From Calendula officinalis (lineage: Eukaryota; Streptophyta; Magnoliopsida; Asterales; Asteraceae), in assembly GCA_963853835.1 (NCBI GenBank), contig OY970826.1, positions 4,076,001 to 4,140,000 on the forward strand: a DNA stretch of 64,000 nt, in the 5' to 3' direction. How positions within the stretch are numbered: position 1 is the stretch's first letter; the number at the start of each line of letters is the position of its first letter. This document shows, in pieces, positions 1-11,465 of this stretch. The notes under the pieces are model-generated. The model was not told the origin of the DNA. It saw only the letters and a program-made list of their open reading frames with translations, and made no database searches. The translations under genes were made by a program, and so were the position numbers.

Positions 1-549
1 AGGTTTAGGTTAATTGGTGTAAATCTCTTGCCTCTCTTAATTGATTTACCATGGAATATATATGGATACAAAACAAATCTTTTCCATTATTATAGGAAAA
101 GATTATACTTAAGAATATTCTAGAAATATATACAATATAATAATTGATTCGGTTAACAACATCCCTACTTGTGACAACGTTTTGAAGGTTTTTTGTAAAT
201 ATCATTTCAAAATATAAGATATAGATCTATACACAAATTGACTTGTATGCTTTTCTTTGTTTATTTTTCATTATGTTATGTTATAATATTTTGTTTTATA
301 TCTATATAACATATTAATTTATAAATATTATTTTTCAAAATAAGTATTGTATTAGTATGTAGCTAATTTTTGTTCCTATAAATATAAAGATTCAGATTTA
401 TACTTTTTGATGAGCTAGAAACTATTCATACCCTTATCAAAATCTATATAATATATTACTATTTTTATTTGACAATTCTGTCTACAAATTAACTCCCAAT
501 ATTTTACAGCAGTTTTTAAAAGTACAAATCCTTACAATATAAAAATGTC
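1..549. other. AT-rich intergenic DNA
   Basis: No coding frame, RNA gene or bounded repeat was recognised. It is AT-rich and lies downstream of the minus-strand DUF868 gene, so its right end probably holds that gene's 3' untranslated region and polyadenylation signals. Confidence 0.5.
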
Positions 550-1467
550 TTACTCTACCTTCCAAGCATAGAGAAAGAGGCAAAACTCATACGAACAAAC
601 CGACCTACACCCTGCCGGAGATTGTGACACTGACGGCAATAAAGTGGCCGGAGACAACAACGGTTTTATGATGAACAATGCATTTCTTAAACCAGGACTA
701 AATAACCAATCATGAACGTCCCAATATACTTCAATTTTTACTTTGTTAAAATGAATCAATTCATTACCTCTAAATTTCCATTGAAGATGTTTCACATGAA
801 TCATCAAATCACCATCAATTGTTATCTCCATTTCTAAATCACCAACCCCGTGGGGATTTTCACTGGTTTTGATGGGATCTGGTGCATTAGTATTTCTTCT
901 GGTCTTGCATTCGATAAGAATGTCATGAGATCCACCCTTTTCGTGGAATTTAACGCGAGTTTGAAACGTTTTCTTCCCGAAAACATGTTCTTTTCGAGAT
1001 ATTAAAACCGGATCAATCAAAGCGGGCCTACAGCCCGTCTTTCTATAAGCATCTTTCTTCATATTACCTAAAACAAGCACCACTTCTTTACCCGAAACCA
1101 CCGCGACATAATACTCCGATATTGGTTCTGTTTCGCCGTGAAACTTAGCGTTTTTTAGGTCCCAAAACACATCGAGTGGTTTTCCGTCAACCACAAAGCT
1201 TTTGGAACCTTGCTTTCTCCAAAAGTTCCATGGTTTTAACTCCACTTTACACGTGTATTCGGTTTCTGGCCCTTGGACGGAAACCGATAAGCCATGAAGC
1301 AACAAATTTTTGCACCAAGTGACGGTGATGAGGCGGCATTGATCATCAATATTGGTCATGTAAACGGACATGAAAACGCTTTGGCCGGATTTTGTGACAG
1401 TTGTGGAGTCTTCCGGCTTGTCTCCGGCGGAGAAACAAGCCGGTGTTCCGATTTGGTCTTGCATCAT
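550..1467 (-). CDS. DUF868 family protein (plant-specific)
   Basis: This single-exon gene encodes 305 residues, the usual size of plant DUF868 proteins, whose biochemical role is not known. Family hallmarks run through the protein: VTWCKNLLLHGLSVSV near the N-terminus, CKVELKPWNFWRKQGSKSF, a DVFWDLKNAKF block, YYVAVVSGKEVVLVLGNMKK, DAYRKTGCRPALIDPVL, SRKEHVFGKK, KHLQWKFRGNE and VEVYWDVHDWLF-like residues near the C-terminus. There is no signal peptide or clear membrane segment. The frame is open upstream to an ATG at 1638, but the added 57 residues are low complexity and unlike the family, so I chose the MMQDQIGTPACF start at 1467. A TATA-like stretch lies near 1663-1675 for minus-strand transcription. 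The serine-rich tail after the WDVHDWLF block varies among members. The family call is firm; the function is unknown. Confidence 0.9.
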   Translation of the reverse strand: MMQDQIGTPACFSAGDKPEDSTTVTKSGQSVFMSVYMTNIDDQCRLITVTWCKNLLLHGLSVSVQGPETEYTCKVELKPWNFWRKQGSKSFVVDGKPLDVFWDLKNAKFHGETEPISEYYVAVVSGKEVVLVLGNMKKDAYRKTGCRPALIDPVLISRKEHVFGKKTFQTRVKFHEKGGSHDILIECKTRRNTNAPDPIKTSENPHGVGDLEMEITIDGDLMIHVKHLQWKFRGNELIHFNKVKIEVYWDVHDWLFSPGLRNALFIIKPLLSPATLLPSVSQSPAGCRSVCSYEFCLFLYAWKVE

Positions 1468-1639
1468 CTTCTTGATCAACAAAAGATTGCAAATTTTTTT
1501 ACTATTTGGGGGTTTTTTTTGGCAGTTGAAGTGGAGTTGGAGAAATAATAATAAAGAAGATTTTGAACTGGCAGTTAGATGAATGAAAGTGAGTGAACAA
1601 AAACCATGAAAAGGTACCAATTTGTGAAACCTATGCATG

Positions 1640-2616
1640 TGCTTGAATGACTACAAGATTATAAATATATAAGTTTATTATTCATGTTGGGCCAACGTTT
1701 GTTTCAAATCAGTAACATGTAAAGGCAAAATTAACAAACTTTAAAAATGTTATATCTAATTTCTTTGAATATTAATCAGTACATGGATTAAAATGTAGCC
1801 ATAACAATGGTTGATAAAGAAATTTTAATTTAATTACTGATAGTACAAAATAATATTTTTTTTAAATTTCTTTAGTCAAAACTTGGCGATAACTTTTTTA
1901 CAAAAATTCACTAACCAAACAACTTTAAGAGTTCAGAAAAAGATCACCAATTACATATGTTAAAAGTGTTCAAAAATATTCACCAACCAGTTCAAATTAT
2001 ATATATAAACAACTCATGTCAGAAATATAAAATATGTTCATTAAAAAACAACTCATTTTAACCCGATACCCAATCAGCATGGCTCGCCCATTTTGCCACT
2101 TCCCCTTTATCATTTTGTGGCGTAGATTTGCTTCGGATAATGACTTACGTTAGTGATGGAGTATTGTATCGTCGTTTCTTGATATTGTCGTTTTGTGATA
2201 TCGCGGTGTATTGCTTTTCGGATAACGGTTTACGTTCGTTGCTTGATGATGAGAGGTAGTCATTCACCCAACTTTTAGGACAAAAAAGGTATTAGACAAG
2301 AAGAAAGTGAGGAGGGCCAAAGCTTTACCATCAATAAGACAAGATGTAGGCACTTAAGAAAGACTCATCAAATATCACAACTCACAATCATGCTTCGTGC
2401 CACGGTGCGTTGGGCCAAGGTGGGGGACGGGTTGGGTCGGACTTTAGTGGGTTGGGGAAAGAGACCATAACCATGTGCTCGTGTAGGTTTCTTGTAGAGG
2501 TGGCTAAATAGGCACTTCGGGTTACCCATTAACATCTTTTTATTTTATTTTCTAACTTATTTATAAGTGATTAATAAATTCAATATGATTAAACATCAAT
2601 ACAATTTTATATTAGG
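1640..2616. other. Intergenic DNA upstream of DUF868 gene
   Basis: AT-rich sequence with no coding frame. The part near 1640-1700 is the likely promoter of the DUF868 gene on the minus strand. Nothing else was recognised. Confidence 0.45.
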
Positions 2617-2818
2617 TTTTTCTAACATGTGCTCTCAAGACACATGTTAGGGTGTATTAAATACCTCAAACTTTCTAATTAAAGTTAAATGCATTAACTA
2701 CACATCTATTCAAAATGTAACTTATTAACTTCATTGATGTTTAATACCACTTTATTAGGAAATTTTAGGTGAGTTAATGCACCATAACATATGTCTTTGG
2801 GCACATATTAGAAAAACT
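2617..2818. mobile_element. MITE with about 45-bp imperfect terminal inverted repeats
   Basis: The left end GTTTTTCTAACATGTGC... is mirrored by the right end as ...GCACATATTAGAAAAAC, and the inverted match runs about 45 bases inward with mismatches. The interior is AT-rich and non-coding. A second member of the same family lies at 53739-53932. The superfamily was not determined. Confidence 0.6.
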
Positions 2819-2823
2819 ATTTT

Positions 2824-2941
2824 ATAGGGCATTTGACATAGCGGTATGGTGTTTGACTATCAACTTTGAGGTCAGGAGTTCGAGTCCCGTAGTGGGCATA
2901 TGTGGTAATTAGAAGTAGATTAGATTTTACGTTTAAAAAAA
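2824..2941 (+). mobile_element. tRNA-derived SINE-like insertion
   Basis: It carries an A-box-like segment (CATAGCGGTATGG, near 2838) and a good B box (GGAGTTCGAGTCC, near 2877), followed by a tail ending TTTACGTTTAAAAAAAA. This is the layout of a plant tRNA-derived SINE. Only a weak 7-bp flanking match (TTTTATA) was seen, so the exact ends are approximate. Confidence 0.5.
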
Positions 2942-3939
2942 ACCTCTTTTATACTTATATAAATCGACTCTAGATGTATTATGCATTTGAAAACACTATG
3001 GACCGATTTTCTATCACATTTGATACGCTTCCTTAATATATTTACCCACTTAATATGTTAAATATAAATTATAATGCAGAACGATATCACAGCCTTTTAT
3101 TAGTTGTAACGATAGTACTTCTTACTTTCTTAGTTTGTATCACTAATCAATATGACCAAATTTATTCGATATTGGGAAACTTTCGTTGTACAAATCTAGT
3201 CACAAATATTGGAACTTTTTGTGTGCATGTAACGTTATGTTTGTCTTTGTTGTATTACTCAAAATGATATTATTATGTTTAATAAAACATGCATTTTTTT
3301 TTAAAGACAAGTAATACTAGTAACAATATATTATTTATTGCTTATATGTTTCTAATGAGATTTGAATCTGATGCATAAGCATAAGCGTAAATGAACCGCC
3401 TTCCTTTTAGAAAGGTGATGCACACTATTACTTCTCTAGTAAAATTTAAATAAACAACTTTTTAGTTGATGAGTAAATCTTGTACTATTATGCCAAAGGC
3501 TTTTTGATGCTATGATTATTAATATTATTATCGTGATTATAATCTTGCTAATGGTGTGCTGGTGTCATGCAAAGGACGCATGTCATATTATGACTATACT
3601 CAAACATCAGCATGGAATCTATGATATGTCCATATACTGGCGGATTTAAAAAAAAATTAAGGGTATCACAGGTTGTACATTTTTTTCTTATTAATTTCAC
3701 CTAAACTAACAGAAAAAACTTGAAAATTTTTAACTCTATTTTAACTCTATTGGAAAAAATTTCAAAAGTTGCACGGACAACTCCGTACACCATACGAGAT
3801 CCTCCCATGTGTCCATCTATAGTGCTTTGTGTCGTAAAACTATTTTTTTTTAAAATGTCATAGTTAAACGGCCCAAAAAGCCCAAGACTTGTTGAGCTTG
3901 ATTTGATCGAGGAGGCCCATTAGGCGGAGTGTAAGATCA
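2942..3939. other. AT-rich intergenic DNA
   Basis: Short chance frames only. No supported gene or bounded element was seen. Confidence 0.4.
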
Positions 3940-4403
3940 ATGTTGTAGAACTCGCTACTCGTTACCCGCTTGTTCGACGACCTTGTAGCGAGTACTCGAG
4001 TACTCGAATCGGGAATCTTTATGTATAAGGTTATTAAAATTTATAATATACATGTAATATGCCTACTTTTTAAAATAAATACATATTAAATGATATAATT
4101 TAAGTTAAATTATACTCCATGTATAAGATTAGTAGCATATGGCAAGTAACATAACTTCATTTCCTTGTGGGCCCAATACTACATTCCCTTTAAATTTATT
4201 AACTTAAAATTTTAAAACCCAATTGGGCCTAAATCCCCGTTGTTGATTGATTTTAATCGCCTAAACCGATTTTCACCACCGTTGACCATTGCTGACTGCG
4301 TTGACCGAATAATTAACCGGTTTGGACCAGCCCGACTCAGTAGAACACCGGGTAGCGATTACCCAGCGAGTACTCGGCAGAGAAGACCGAGTTTTACAAC
4401 AAT
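3940..4403. mobile_element. Putative non-autonomous DNA element with TIRs
   Basis: TGTTGTAGAACTCG at the left is mirrored by CGAGTTTTACAACA at the right, and CGAGTACTCG motifs occur inside both arms. The interior lacks a convincing coding frame. No clean target-site duplication was identified, so the superfamily is open. Confidence 0.35.
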
Positions 4404-4924
4404 GGTTAAGATTTTTAATTAGAGTATGAGGTTCTATTACAAATGCAATTCGCATTTTATAATTATTTTTGGGTTTTGTTAATTAGAACAGTTAAGGATG
4501 ATAAAGTACAAATATTGAAACACGGTTATCTTGTGGTTAATGAAATTTAGGCGAGTTTTTTTTTAAAGTAAATGTATACTTAGCTTTTTTGTCGATAACC
4601 TCGGACCAATCAATCGAATATGGATTAATACGTAATCGATCGAACACTACTTAAAAATGGCTATTCTGCTCGGAAACGAAATGTTCCAAATATTCCTGGA
4701 AATTATTATTTAGGATTGAAGTTTTTTTTTAACCATTATAATTAGCACAATCCTTATTTTATTTTTTTTGTATACCAAGTAACTCTTAGGTTTGGAGTTA
4801 TTTGGTTTTTCAACTTTTTGAAAATGTATAGTTGATCATACAATCATCCAATTAAGAGGTTTAGTTAAATTGAATGGACATGTATGTATTAAAATCAAGT
4901 TAACTTTGTATCTGGAAAAGGGGA

Positions 4925-5450
4925 ATTAATGATCCGAGTCGAGTCGAATATTAAGACATTTGGGCTCGGCTCGTTTAATAATTACTCGGCTCGAGCTCGA
5001 ATAAGCTTTTAAAATTGTGCTCGAGATCGAGCTTGAATATTTATATGGTGTTCGAGCTCGAGCTCGATACTCGTTTATGATATCATATTTTTGAAATGAA
5101 CTAATTTACAAACTCGAAAAGCTCGTTAATTACTCGACTCGTTAACATCCCTATTATAATATATGTATATTCTTGTACATATTGTATCAATTCTTGTACT
5201 TATTATATACAACACTTGTTCGGCTCGTTAAGATCGGCTCGCTAAGATCGTCTGGCTCGTTCGGCTTGAGATCAAACGAGCTATCGAATGAGCCAATTCG
5301 ACTATTAAATTATTAGGCTCGGCTCGTGAGATTAATCGAGTATTGTTTCATGTTCGAGCTCGACCCGAGATTGAATTAGTATAGGCTCGAGCTTGATATA
5401 AATGAGCTCGAACTTGAGTAGCTCGTTAAAAGTTCAACTCGCTAACACCC
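4925..5450. repeat. Degenerate GAGCTCG-rich low-complexity repeat
   Basis: Short words such as GCTCG, GAGCTCGA and GGCTCG recur on both strands through about 500 bp, split by AT-rich blocks near 5150-5215. It codes for nothing. It looks like a diverged inverted or satellite-like repeat of the kind found inside plant MITEs or Helitron-like elements. The class is not settled. Confidence 0.45.
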
Positions 5451-6177
5451 TAATCTGGAACATCCAATTTAAGCATGAAAGTCAAATCCATTATGAGCTC
5501 AGAAATGGGAAAGTATTTGTGAAAAAATGTAATATTTATAACATAAAAACTTATTCACACCACAATTTATATGTGTTAGTTATTATTCGTTTTTAACCGA
5601 ACATTTAATAACAAACCAGAAAATCGACATTTAGTCTAATCGATTTATCAATATTAAAACTTTATAACCAAATAAGCCGAAATGTCTATAGCGAATAAAA
5701 AGAGGTTATATCATGACATTATTTTTTACTTATATGGGCAAATATGGTGAAATACATTAGTTTATTTAAAAAAAATTAATAATAAATTAAAAATACTAGT
5801 ATATTGGTCATTTTAGGTGAAAATGACCAAAAAGGGATTTTGGAAAGTTTGGTGACAAAAATCTCGAGAGAAAAAAAAGTTAAAAATACAAACATGCAGG
5901 ATCCAGAATACCATGACAAAAAAAAAAAAAAAAAAATTTGGTATTTTACTCTAAAATATACTCCGTATAAATTTTAATTTACTCCACTAAGTCTATCTTG
6001 TGTTATGCATACATATAGGTATTCTTATAATATAATTGTGCTTATCTATAATCATATAATGTAATATGTCTTTAGTCATGAGACACCACTGTAGTTCTAA
6101 CAGAATATAAAGTTTAATAAGGCACAATATCCATTGAGTTGAACGAAAGGTCATTTGTTTGTTTACTTTTAATAGAA
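5451..6177. other. AT-rich intergenic DNA
   Basis: Contains an A17-type homopolymer near 5918-5936 and no recognisable gene. Confidence 0.4.
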
Positions 6178-6187
6178 TATCCAAGTT

Positions 6188-6533
6188 TTTTTTTTTTTGA
6201 ACAGCAAAAGGGCAACAAAAACGAGCTTCGGTAATGCCATCACCCGCATTGAGACCCCCGAAAAACTTATATTAATAATAAACTAGCGAGCAGCTAGGGA
6301 ACAAAGGTATTAATACAAGCCAATACCCACTCCTCGCCATACTAATTACAAATAAAAAAGACAAAAAAAAAAAACACCAAATACAATGATATAGAAAGAT
6401 TACAGCCACCTTAAATTCGAGCAGAAGCTTAAATGGACATCGGATCGCAACACCAAGCAGGCCACTCGAGACTACCCCACTTAACCTTCGACCTATGTTT
6501 GATCCAATAAAAAGCTTGAGCTTGTGCTATTTG
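6188..6533 (-). mobile_element. 5'-truncated LINE (L1-type) with 10-bp TSD
   Basis: It is flanked by the direct repeat TATCCAAGTT at 6178-6187 and 6534-6543. The element begins on the plus strand with a poly-T run, the poly-A tail of a minus-strand insertion. Read on the minus strand from the right end, about 33 residues remain open to a stop codon, ending in WGSLEWPAWCCDPMSI. Such a Trp/Cys-rich ending is typical of plant LINE reverse-transcriptase ORFs. A 3' untranslated region of some 250 bp follows. This is a dead fragment left by incomplete reverse transcription. Confidence 0.75.
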
Positions 6534-6543
6534 TATCCAAGTT

Positions 6544-6932
6544 ATTCATATGTTATTTCTTATAAAATAAGATATTTCTTATCCAATTTAGCTATTTGTA
6601 TCTCTAGAAGTCAAATCTTTTAACAATCATTGGCTAGTTTTGTTAAACACCCCCTAATTTTTTAATACTTAATCAAACGTATAGAATATAATATATTACT
6701 GAATAAAAAAAAATTATTACACGATGTTGGTAGCCTTGTTTATATAAGTTCAAAATTATCTCTAAGAGGCCATAATAGAAGTCATATACACAATTTGGTA
6801 AAAAACAATTAAAATACCATCATAGCAAATTCTCAGTCGTTAGTGAAAGGCTATTTAAGATGTCTAAAACTAATTTTTACGGCCAACTTCATTATTTATT
6901 AGGAAATAGTTCATAGATTGCCAAATGCCATA
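6544..6932. other. AT-rich intergenic DNA
   Basis: No gene or bounded repeat recognised. Confidence 0.4.
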
Positions 6933-7223
6933 TACTTCCTCCTATTCAAAATAAATGTAAACATTTCCATAAAAAGGTGATTCAAAATAAATGTTACCAT
7001 TTCCATAAAAAGGTGATTCAAAATAAATGTTACACTTTGAAAAATTACCTTATTTGACAAAAAATAGTAGGACACACATCCACTAACTATCTACTTTAAC
7101 AAAGTGTAATGACTCATTTACCCTTATTTTTTACTTTTAAACATCATTAACCTCACTTTATTCAAATGGTGTGGAACCCATTATCCACTAACCCTTCAAT
7201 TAATCTAATTTAACCATCATTAT
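6933..7223. mobile_element. Left part of a Stowaway-like MITE split by the chromovirus
   Basis: The left end TACTTCCTCCTATTCAAAAT is mirrored at 15900-15941 beyond the LTR element by sequence whose complement reads TACTTCTTCCGATTCAAAAT. The TACTTCCTCC start is typical of Tc1/Mariner-derived Stowaway MITEs. A unit of about 33 bp containing GATTCAAAATAAATGTTAC is tandemly repeated near 6945-7035. The retrotransposon's TSD (ATTAT) lies within this MITE. Confidence 0.6.
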
Positions 7224-9112
7224 TGTAACACCGTAAAATTTGAGCCATTTTTTTTAAACAATACGGAAGCGTTATTTTATAAACATAAAACGATTTACAT
7301 ATTTTATATTTACATAATGGTTCAAAAGATTATAATAATTAAAAGTACGATGTTAACTTCTATACGGCTCGACAACCAAAAATATCAGAGTTTGATCAAT
7401 CAATTCCCAACAAGCCAAACACCACCAAAAGCTTTCACTAACAACCTGAAAAATATTCAACGAGTTGGGGATTAGCACAAAGCTAAGTGAATAGAATTAA
7501 CAACCAAATTGTATGATAATATTAACCAAGGAACAACACATTGCATTTACACTTGTTCAACTTCCACAAGAACGAACAAGTTCTAGTTCGACTTCCACAA
7601 GAACGAACTAGAAAGTTCCAGTTCGACTTCCAGAAGAACGAACTGGCAATACAGAGGACCGGCAACCTAAATCATTGTCGGCCTAACAATGATAACCGAT
7701 AGCTCGTTTACTAAACGGTACGGTAGAACTTCCTTTAAAATAACGAATAAGTTGAAGGCCCAACTATCGTAACCGAAAGTAACCGTAGCTCAGCTGAATT
7801 CACCATAGCTGACCTCTCCTATGTGCACACACATCTATATAGCACCACTATTAGGTAACCAAACTATAAGTCATAGCTGTAATATTCCAACCTAAATGCA
7901 TTTTTCCAAAATTGATATTACAACACAAGTAAGATGGTTAAAACCACTCACCTTAGCAATCCTTCACTTCAAACTCAGTTATCTTATTTTACTGAGTCTC
8001 CTTTCCTTTTCCTGTAATACACCATATAAACTGAATTAAACCCAAAATTCAACAAACAATATCAGTGGTCATATGAACACATATACACTTGAATTAAACA
8101 TAAATCAAAACTATGTCTTGCATACACTAACTTGCGCAATTTACATTGTGCATGACTTTTACAAGTCAAATTACACCAACAAGTATCTGCACTTGATTCT
8201 TAACATATTTTTAACAAACTCACAAATTCTAATTACCGATTCAAAAGTACAATTCATTTTCCATTACCTCATAAAATGCCTACATTTAAACATATACGTC
8301 ATATCTAGATAAATTGCAAGAATTATAATCTCTTATAGGCAAAGTAATATTTCACTACAATTGATTAATACTTGATCAATAATTTCAACTAACCAAACAT
8401 TAATAAATTAGGCAAATTTAACTAAAATCTATTAACAATTCACACAATCAACACTTATCATTTAACTTGTTCCTTTATAACCTAAATCAATAAAAGTTTA
8501 TTATAAACATAGATTTCAAAAGTTTAAGGCAAAAATCATCAAAACTCAACAACAACAAAAACCTCAAAACCCTAACTCAATAATTCTTCAAAACTAAAAC
8601 TCTAGCTTTGAAAAGAAGACAATCTTACCTTGTTATTGCTCAGAATCAAAAACCACCAAATAGAAGCAAAAGACTCAAGCAAAAGTCCGTAAGTTCTCCA
8701 AAATCTTCTAAATATGTGTTTTGTATGTATTTGTGTGTATTTGTCGAGAGTAGCATGCAAAATAAAGGCTTAGTCAATTTCTAACCAACCCTCACCCCTA
8801 CACGTGTACACACAAACATAAATATAATTTTCATTAAACATAATGTCGTACTAAATATTTGGTTCACAGTTAATTTATTTAAAATACCCAACGAACTCTA
8901 ATTTTTACAACAAAGATATTTTTGGAACTTTGGTTCAAAAGTGAACCCAAATATAAAAATTATATTAAAATCTATCTATCTCAGTTTCTACTAATTTTTA
9001 ACCCCGTGGTTAAAAACACAAATAACTCAAATAAAATTATATAAAATACTAAATAATAAAATATTACTTACCGAAAGTAATAAAATACTAGGCTGGGTCT
9101 CAGGGTGTTACA
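7224..9112 (-). repeat. 3' LTR of the Tekay-type element
   Basis: About 1889 bp with TG...CA ends and a 9-bp terminal inverted repeat (TGTAACACC / GGTGTTACA). It matches 13977-15871 almost base for base. It carries three tandem palindromic hairpin units at 7551-7646. The apparent frames inside it are repeat sequence, not genes. Confidence 0.95.
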
Positions 9113-9126
9113 AATCTCCCCCTCTA
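9113..9126 (-). other. Polypurine tract of the Tekay-type element
   Basis: The minus strand reads TAGAGGGGGAGATT directly against the 3' LTR, the position where plus-strand DNA synthesis is primed in LTR elements. Confidence 0.8.
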
Positions 9127-10608
9127 GGAAGATTCCGTCCCCGGAATCACTACTTGGTCAAATAAAGCCGGGTAGCGATCTCTCATTTCGGTCTCCGTCT
9201 CCCAGGTCATGTCAGCACCCAAACTATGTTTCCATTTCACTAACACCATAGGAATTTTCTTCTTTCTTAACTTTGTGACTTTTCTGTCTAAAATTTCGAT
9301 CGGTTCTTCAATTAATCGTTTCTTTGAATCAACTTTCAATTCTCGAACCGGTAACACTTGATCTAAATTCTCGGGATTACATTTTTGCAAATAACATACA
9401 TTGAATGTATCATGAATTCCCGACAACTCCGGTGGCAAATCCAGGGTAACTGACTGATCGTTAACTATACGACGAATACGGAACGGCCCAATATATCGTG
9501 GTGCTAGTTTACCCCGTTTCCCGAATCGAATTACACCCTTCCACGGTGAAACTTTCAGATTCACCATCTCATCTACTTTAAAACTCACAGGCCTACGTTT
9601 CGGATCCGCATACATTTTCTGTCTATCCCTAGCGGCTTTCAATTTTTCTCGAGCAATAGCTACTTTATCTGCGGTCATCTGAACAATCTCGGGCCCCGCA
9701 AACTGTTTCTCTCCGGCTTCTAACCAACAAGTGGGTGTTCGACATCGTCTACCGTATAACATCTCATACGGTGGCATCTTGATACTTGAATGATAAGAGT
9801 TGTTATACACAAATTCAATCAACGGTAGGTGCGAATCCCAAGAACCACCATATTCCAAAACACACGCCCGTAACATATCCTCGAGTGTCTGAATAGTTCT
9901 CTCGGTCTGACCGTCTGTTTGAGGATGGTAGGCGGTACTTAAATTAACTCGTGTACCCAACTCTCGCTGTAAACTGTTCCAAAAATTAGATACAAATCTC
10001 GGATCCTGATCTGATACAATTGAAAGTGGTACACCATGTCGAGAAACAATTTCATCAATATATAGTTGTGCCAACTTACCAAGTGAAGTCGTTTCATTTG
10101 TAGCTAGAAAATGGGCACTTTTAGTTAACCTATCAACAATAACCCAAATCATATCATGATTCTTTTGCGTTCGAGGTAATTTCGTGACAAAATCCATCGT
10201 AATGTTGTCCCATTTCCATTCCGGAATCTCTAACTGTTTCAACGACCCGTACGGTTTCTGGTGTTCGGCTTTTACCTGTGCACAAATATGACATTTCTCA
10301 ACGAACCGTGCAATGTCAGTTTTCATAGTCGGCCACCAATACAACATCTTTAAATCATTATACATCTTTGTACTACCCAGATGAATAGATAATCGAGATT
10401 TATGTGCTTCTGATAATATTAATTCTCGTAATCCCCCAACTAACGGTACCCAAACTCGTGATTGAAAAGTTTTTAATCCCCGAGAATCATCAACTAAATC
10501 ATCTTTTCTTTTAACTAATATCTCGGTTTTCAAGTTCTCGTCTTTCAAAGCCTCAAGTTGAGAAATTTTATGTCTATCCACCAAGTCTGAAACTATCTCA
10601 ATTTTCAT
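9124..10608 (-). CDS. Chromovirus integrase with chromodomain (3' part of pol)
   Basis: This 494-residue frame is the C-terminal part of the Pol polyprotein, which inserts the element's cDNA into the host chromosome. An HHCC zinc-binding domain is visible at H69, H76, C106 and C109. The catalytic triad is D139, D200 and E236, with the expected 35-residue gap between D200 and E236. A GPY/F-type module (RYIGPFRI, about 371-378) follows. The C-terminal chromodomain (about 435-484, with ILDRKVTKLRKKKIP and VKWKHSLGADMTWE) places it with Tekay/Del chromoviruses, which use this domain to target heterochromatin. The start is not a real initiation codon; the frame takes over by a one-base shift just after the RNase H frame ends at 10605. 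All key residues are present. Confidence 0.9.
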   Translation of the reverse strand: MKIEIVSDLVDRHKISQLEALKDENLKTEILVKRKDDLVDDSRGLKTFQSRVWVPLVGGLRELILSEAHKSRLSIHLGSTKMYNDLKMLYWWPTMKTDIARFVEKCHICAQVKAEHQKPYGSLKQLEIPEWKWDNITMDFVTKLPRTQKNHDMIWVIVDRLTKSAHFLATNETTSLGKLAQLYIDEIVSRHGVPLSIVSDQDPRFVSNFWNSLQRELGTRVNLSTAYHPQTDGQTERTIQTLEDMLRACVLEYGGSWDSHLPLIEFVYNNSYHSSIKMPPYEMLYGRRCRTPTCWLEAGEKQFAGPEIVQMTADKVAIAREKLKAARDRQKMYADPKRRPVSFKVDEMVNLKVSPWKGVIRFGKRGKLAPRYIGPFRIRRIVNDQSVTLDLPPELSGIHDTFNVCYLQKCNPENLDQVLPVRELKVDSKKRLIEEPIEILDRKVTKLRKKKIPMVLVKWKHSLGADMTWETETEMRDRYPALFDQVVIPGTESS

Positions 10609-11465
10609 GAATCGAACCGTTTCTGTAGTACTTTTCGGCTCAACGCATCGGCTACGACATTTGCTTTACCGGGATGAAATCTAATCTCACAATCATAATC
10701 TTTAATAAGTTCTAACCATCGTCGCTGTTTCATATTCAAATCTTTCTGTGTGAATACATACTGTAGACTTTTGTGGTCGGTACAAATAACACATTTTGTC
10801 CCGTATAGATAATGTCTCCAAAGTTTTAACGCAAATATAACCGCAGCTAATTCTAAATCATGTGTCGTGTAGTTCTTTTCGTGTGGTTTTAATTGTCGTG
10901 AAGCATAAGCAATAACTCGATCACGCTGCATCAAAACACAACCCATACCGGCAAAAGAAGCATCACAATATACAATGAAATCCTCGGAACCGTCAGGTAA
11001 CGCAAGTATAGGAGCTTGACATAGTAGTTGTTTCAATGTCTGAAAAGCCTTCTCTTGTTCATCACTCCATATGTATGGTACATCTTTACGTGTCAATTTC
11101 GTTAACGGACCCGCAATTTTGGAGAAGTCTTTGATAAACCTCCGGTAGTAACCCGCTAACCCGAGAAAACTTTTGATCTCTGATGGAGTCTTCGGTGCAG
11201 ACCAATTCATAACCGCTGTTATTTTAGACGGATCAACTTTAACCCCCTCGGAACAGATAACATGACCCAAAAACTGCACCTCCCGAAGCCAAAATTCACA
11301 TTTTGAGAATTTGGCATATAATTGTTCACGTTTAAGTGTCTCTAAAACCTGTCTCAAATGTGTCTCATGTTCCGATTCAGTTTTAGAATAGATTAGTATA
11401 TCGTCAATAAACACAATAACAAATTTATCAAGAAAAGGACGACATACCCGATTCATTAAATCCAT
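10605..11465 (-). CDS. Chromovirus reverse transcriptase C-terminus and RNase H
   Basis: A 286-residue middle part of Pol. The reverse-transcriptase active-site motif is FIDD at residues 19-22, followed by thumb and connection sequence (FLGLAGYYRRFIKDFSKIA). The RNase H domain has its acidic residues in VYCDASFAG, HDLELAAV and CTDHKSLQ, and ends with NVVADALSRK. The frame is joined to the protease/RT frame upstream by a single-base loss at a run of G (around 11472-11476 on the plus strand), and to the integrase frame downstream by another one-base shift. Without those shifts it would form one polyprotein with its neighbours. Confidence 0.9.
   Translation of the reverse strand: MDLMNRVCRPFLDKFVIVFIDDILIYSKTESEHETHLRQVLETLKREQLYAKFSKCEFWLREVQFLGHVICSEGVKVDPSKITAVMNWSAPKTPSEIKSFLGLAGYYRRFIKDFSKIAGPLTKLTRKDVPYIWSDEQEKAFQTLKQLLCQAPILALPDGSEDFIVYCDASFAGMGCVLMQRDRVIAYASRQLKPHEKNYTTHDLELAAVIFALKLWRHYLYGTKCVICTDHKSLQYVFTQKDLNMKQRRWLELIKDYDCEIRFHPGKANVVADALSRKVLQKRFDS

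Noticed and set aside
1294..1582. Plus-strand frames over the DUF868 gene
   Set aside because: Shadows of the minus-strand coding sequence, with no family resemblance.
1468..1638. Upstream ATG extension of the DUF868 protein
   Set aside because: The extra 57 residues are low complexity and the family normally starts nearer the conserved VTWCKNLL block.
2838..2890. tRNA gene
   Set aside because: A and B boxes are present but no cloverleaf can be drawn; poly-A tail indicates a SINE.
8073..8312. 79-residue frame, repeated exactly at 14828-15067
   Set aside because: It is LTR sequence present twice because the LTR is; composition is AT-rich and it matches no protein.
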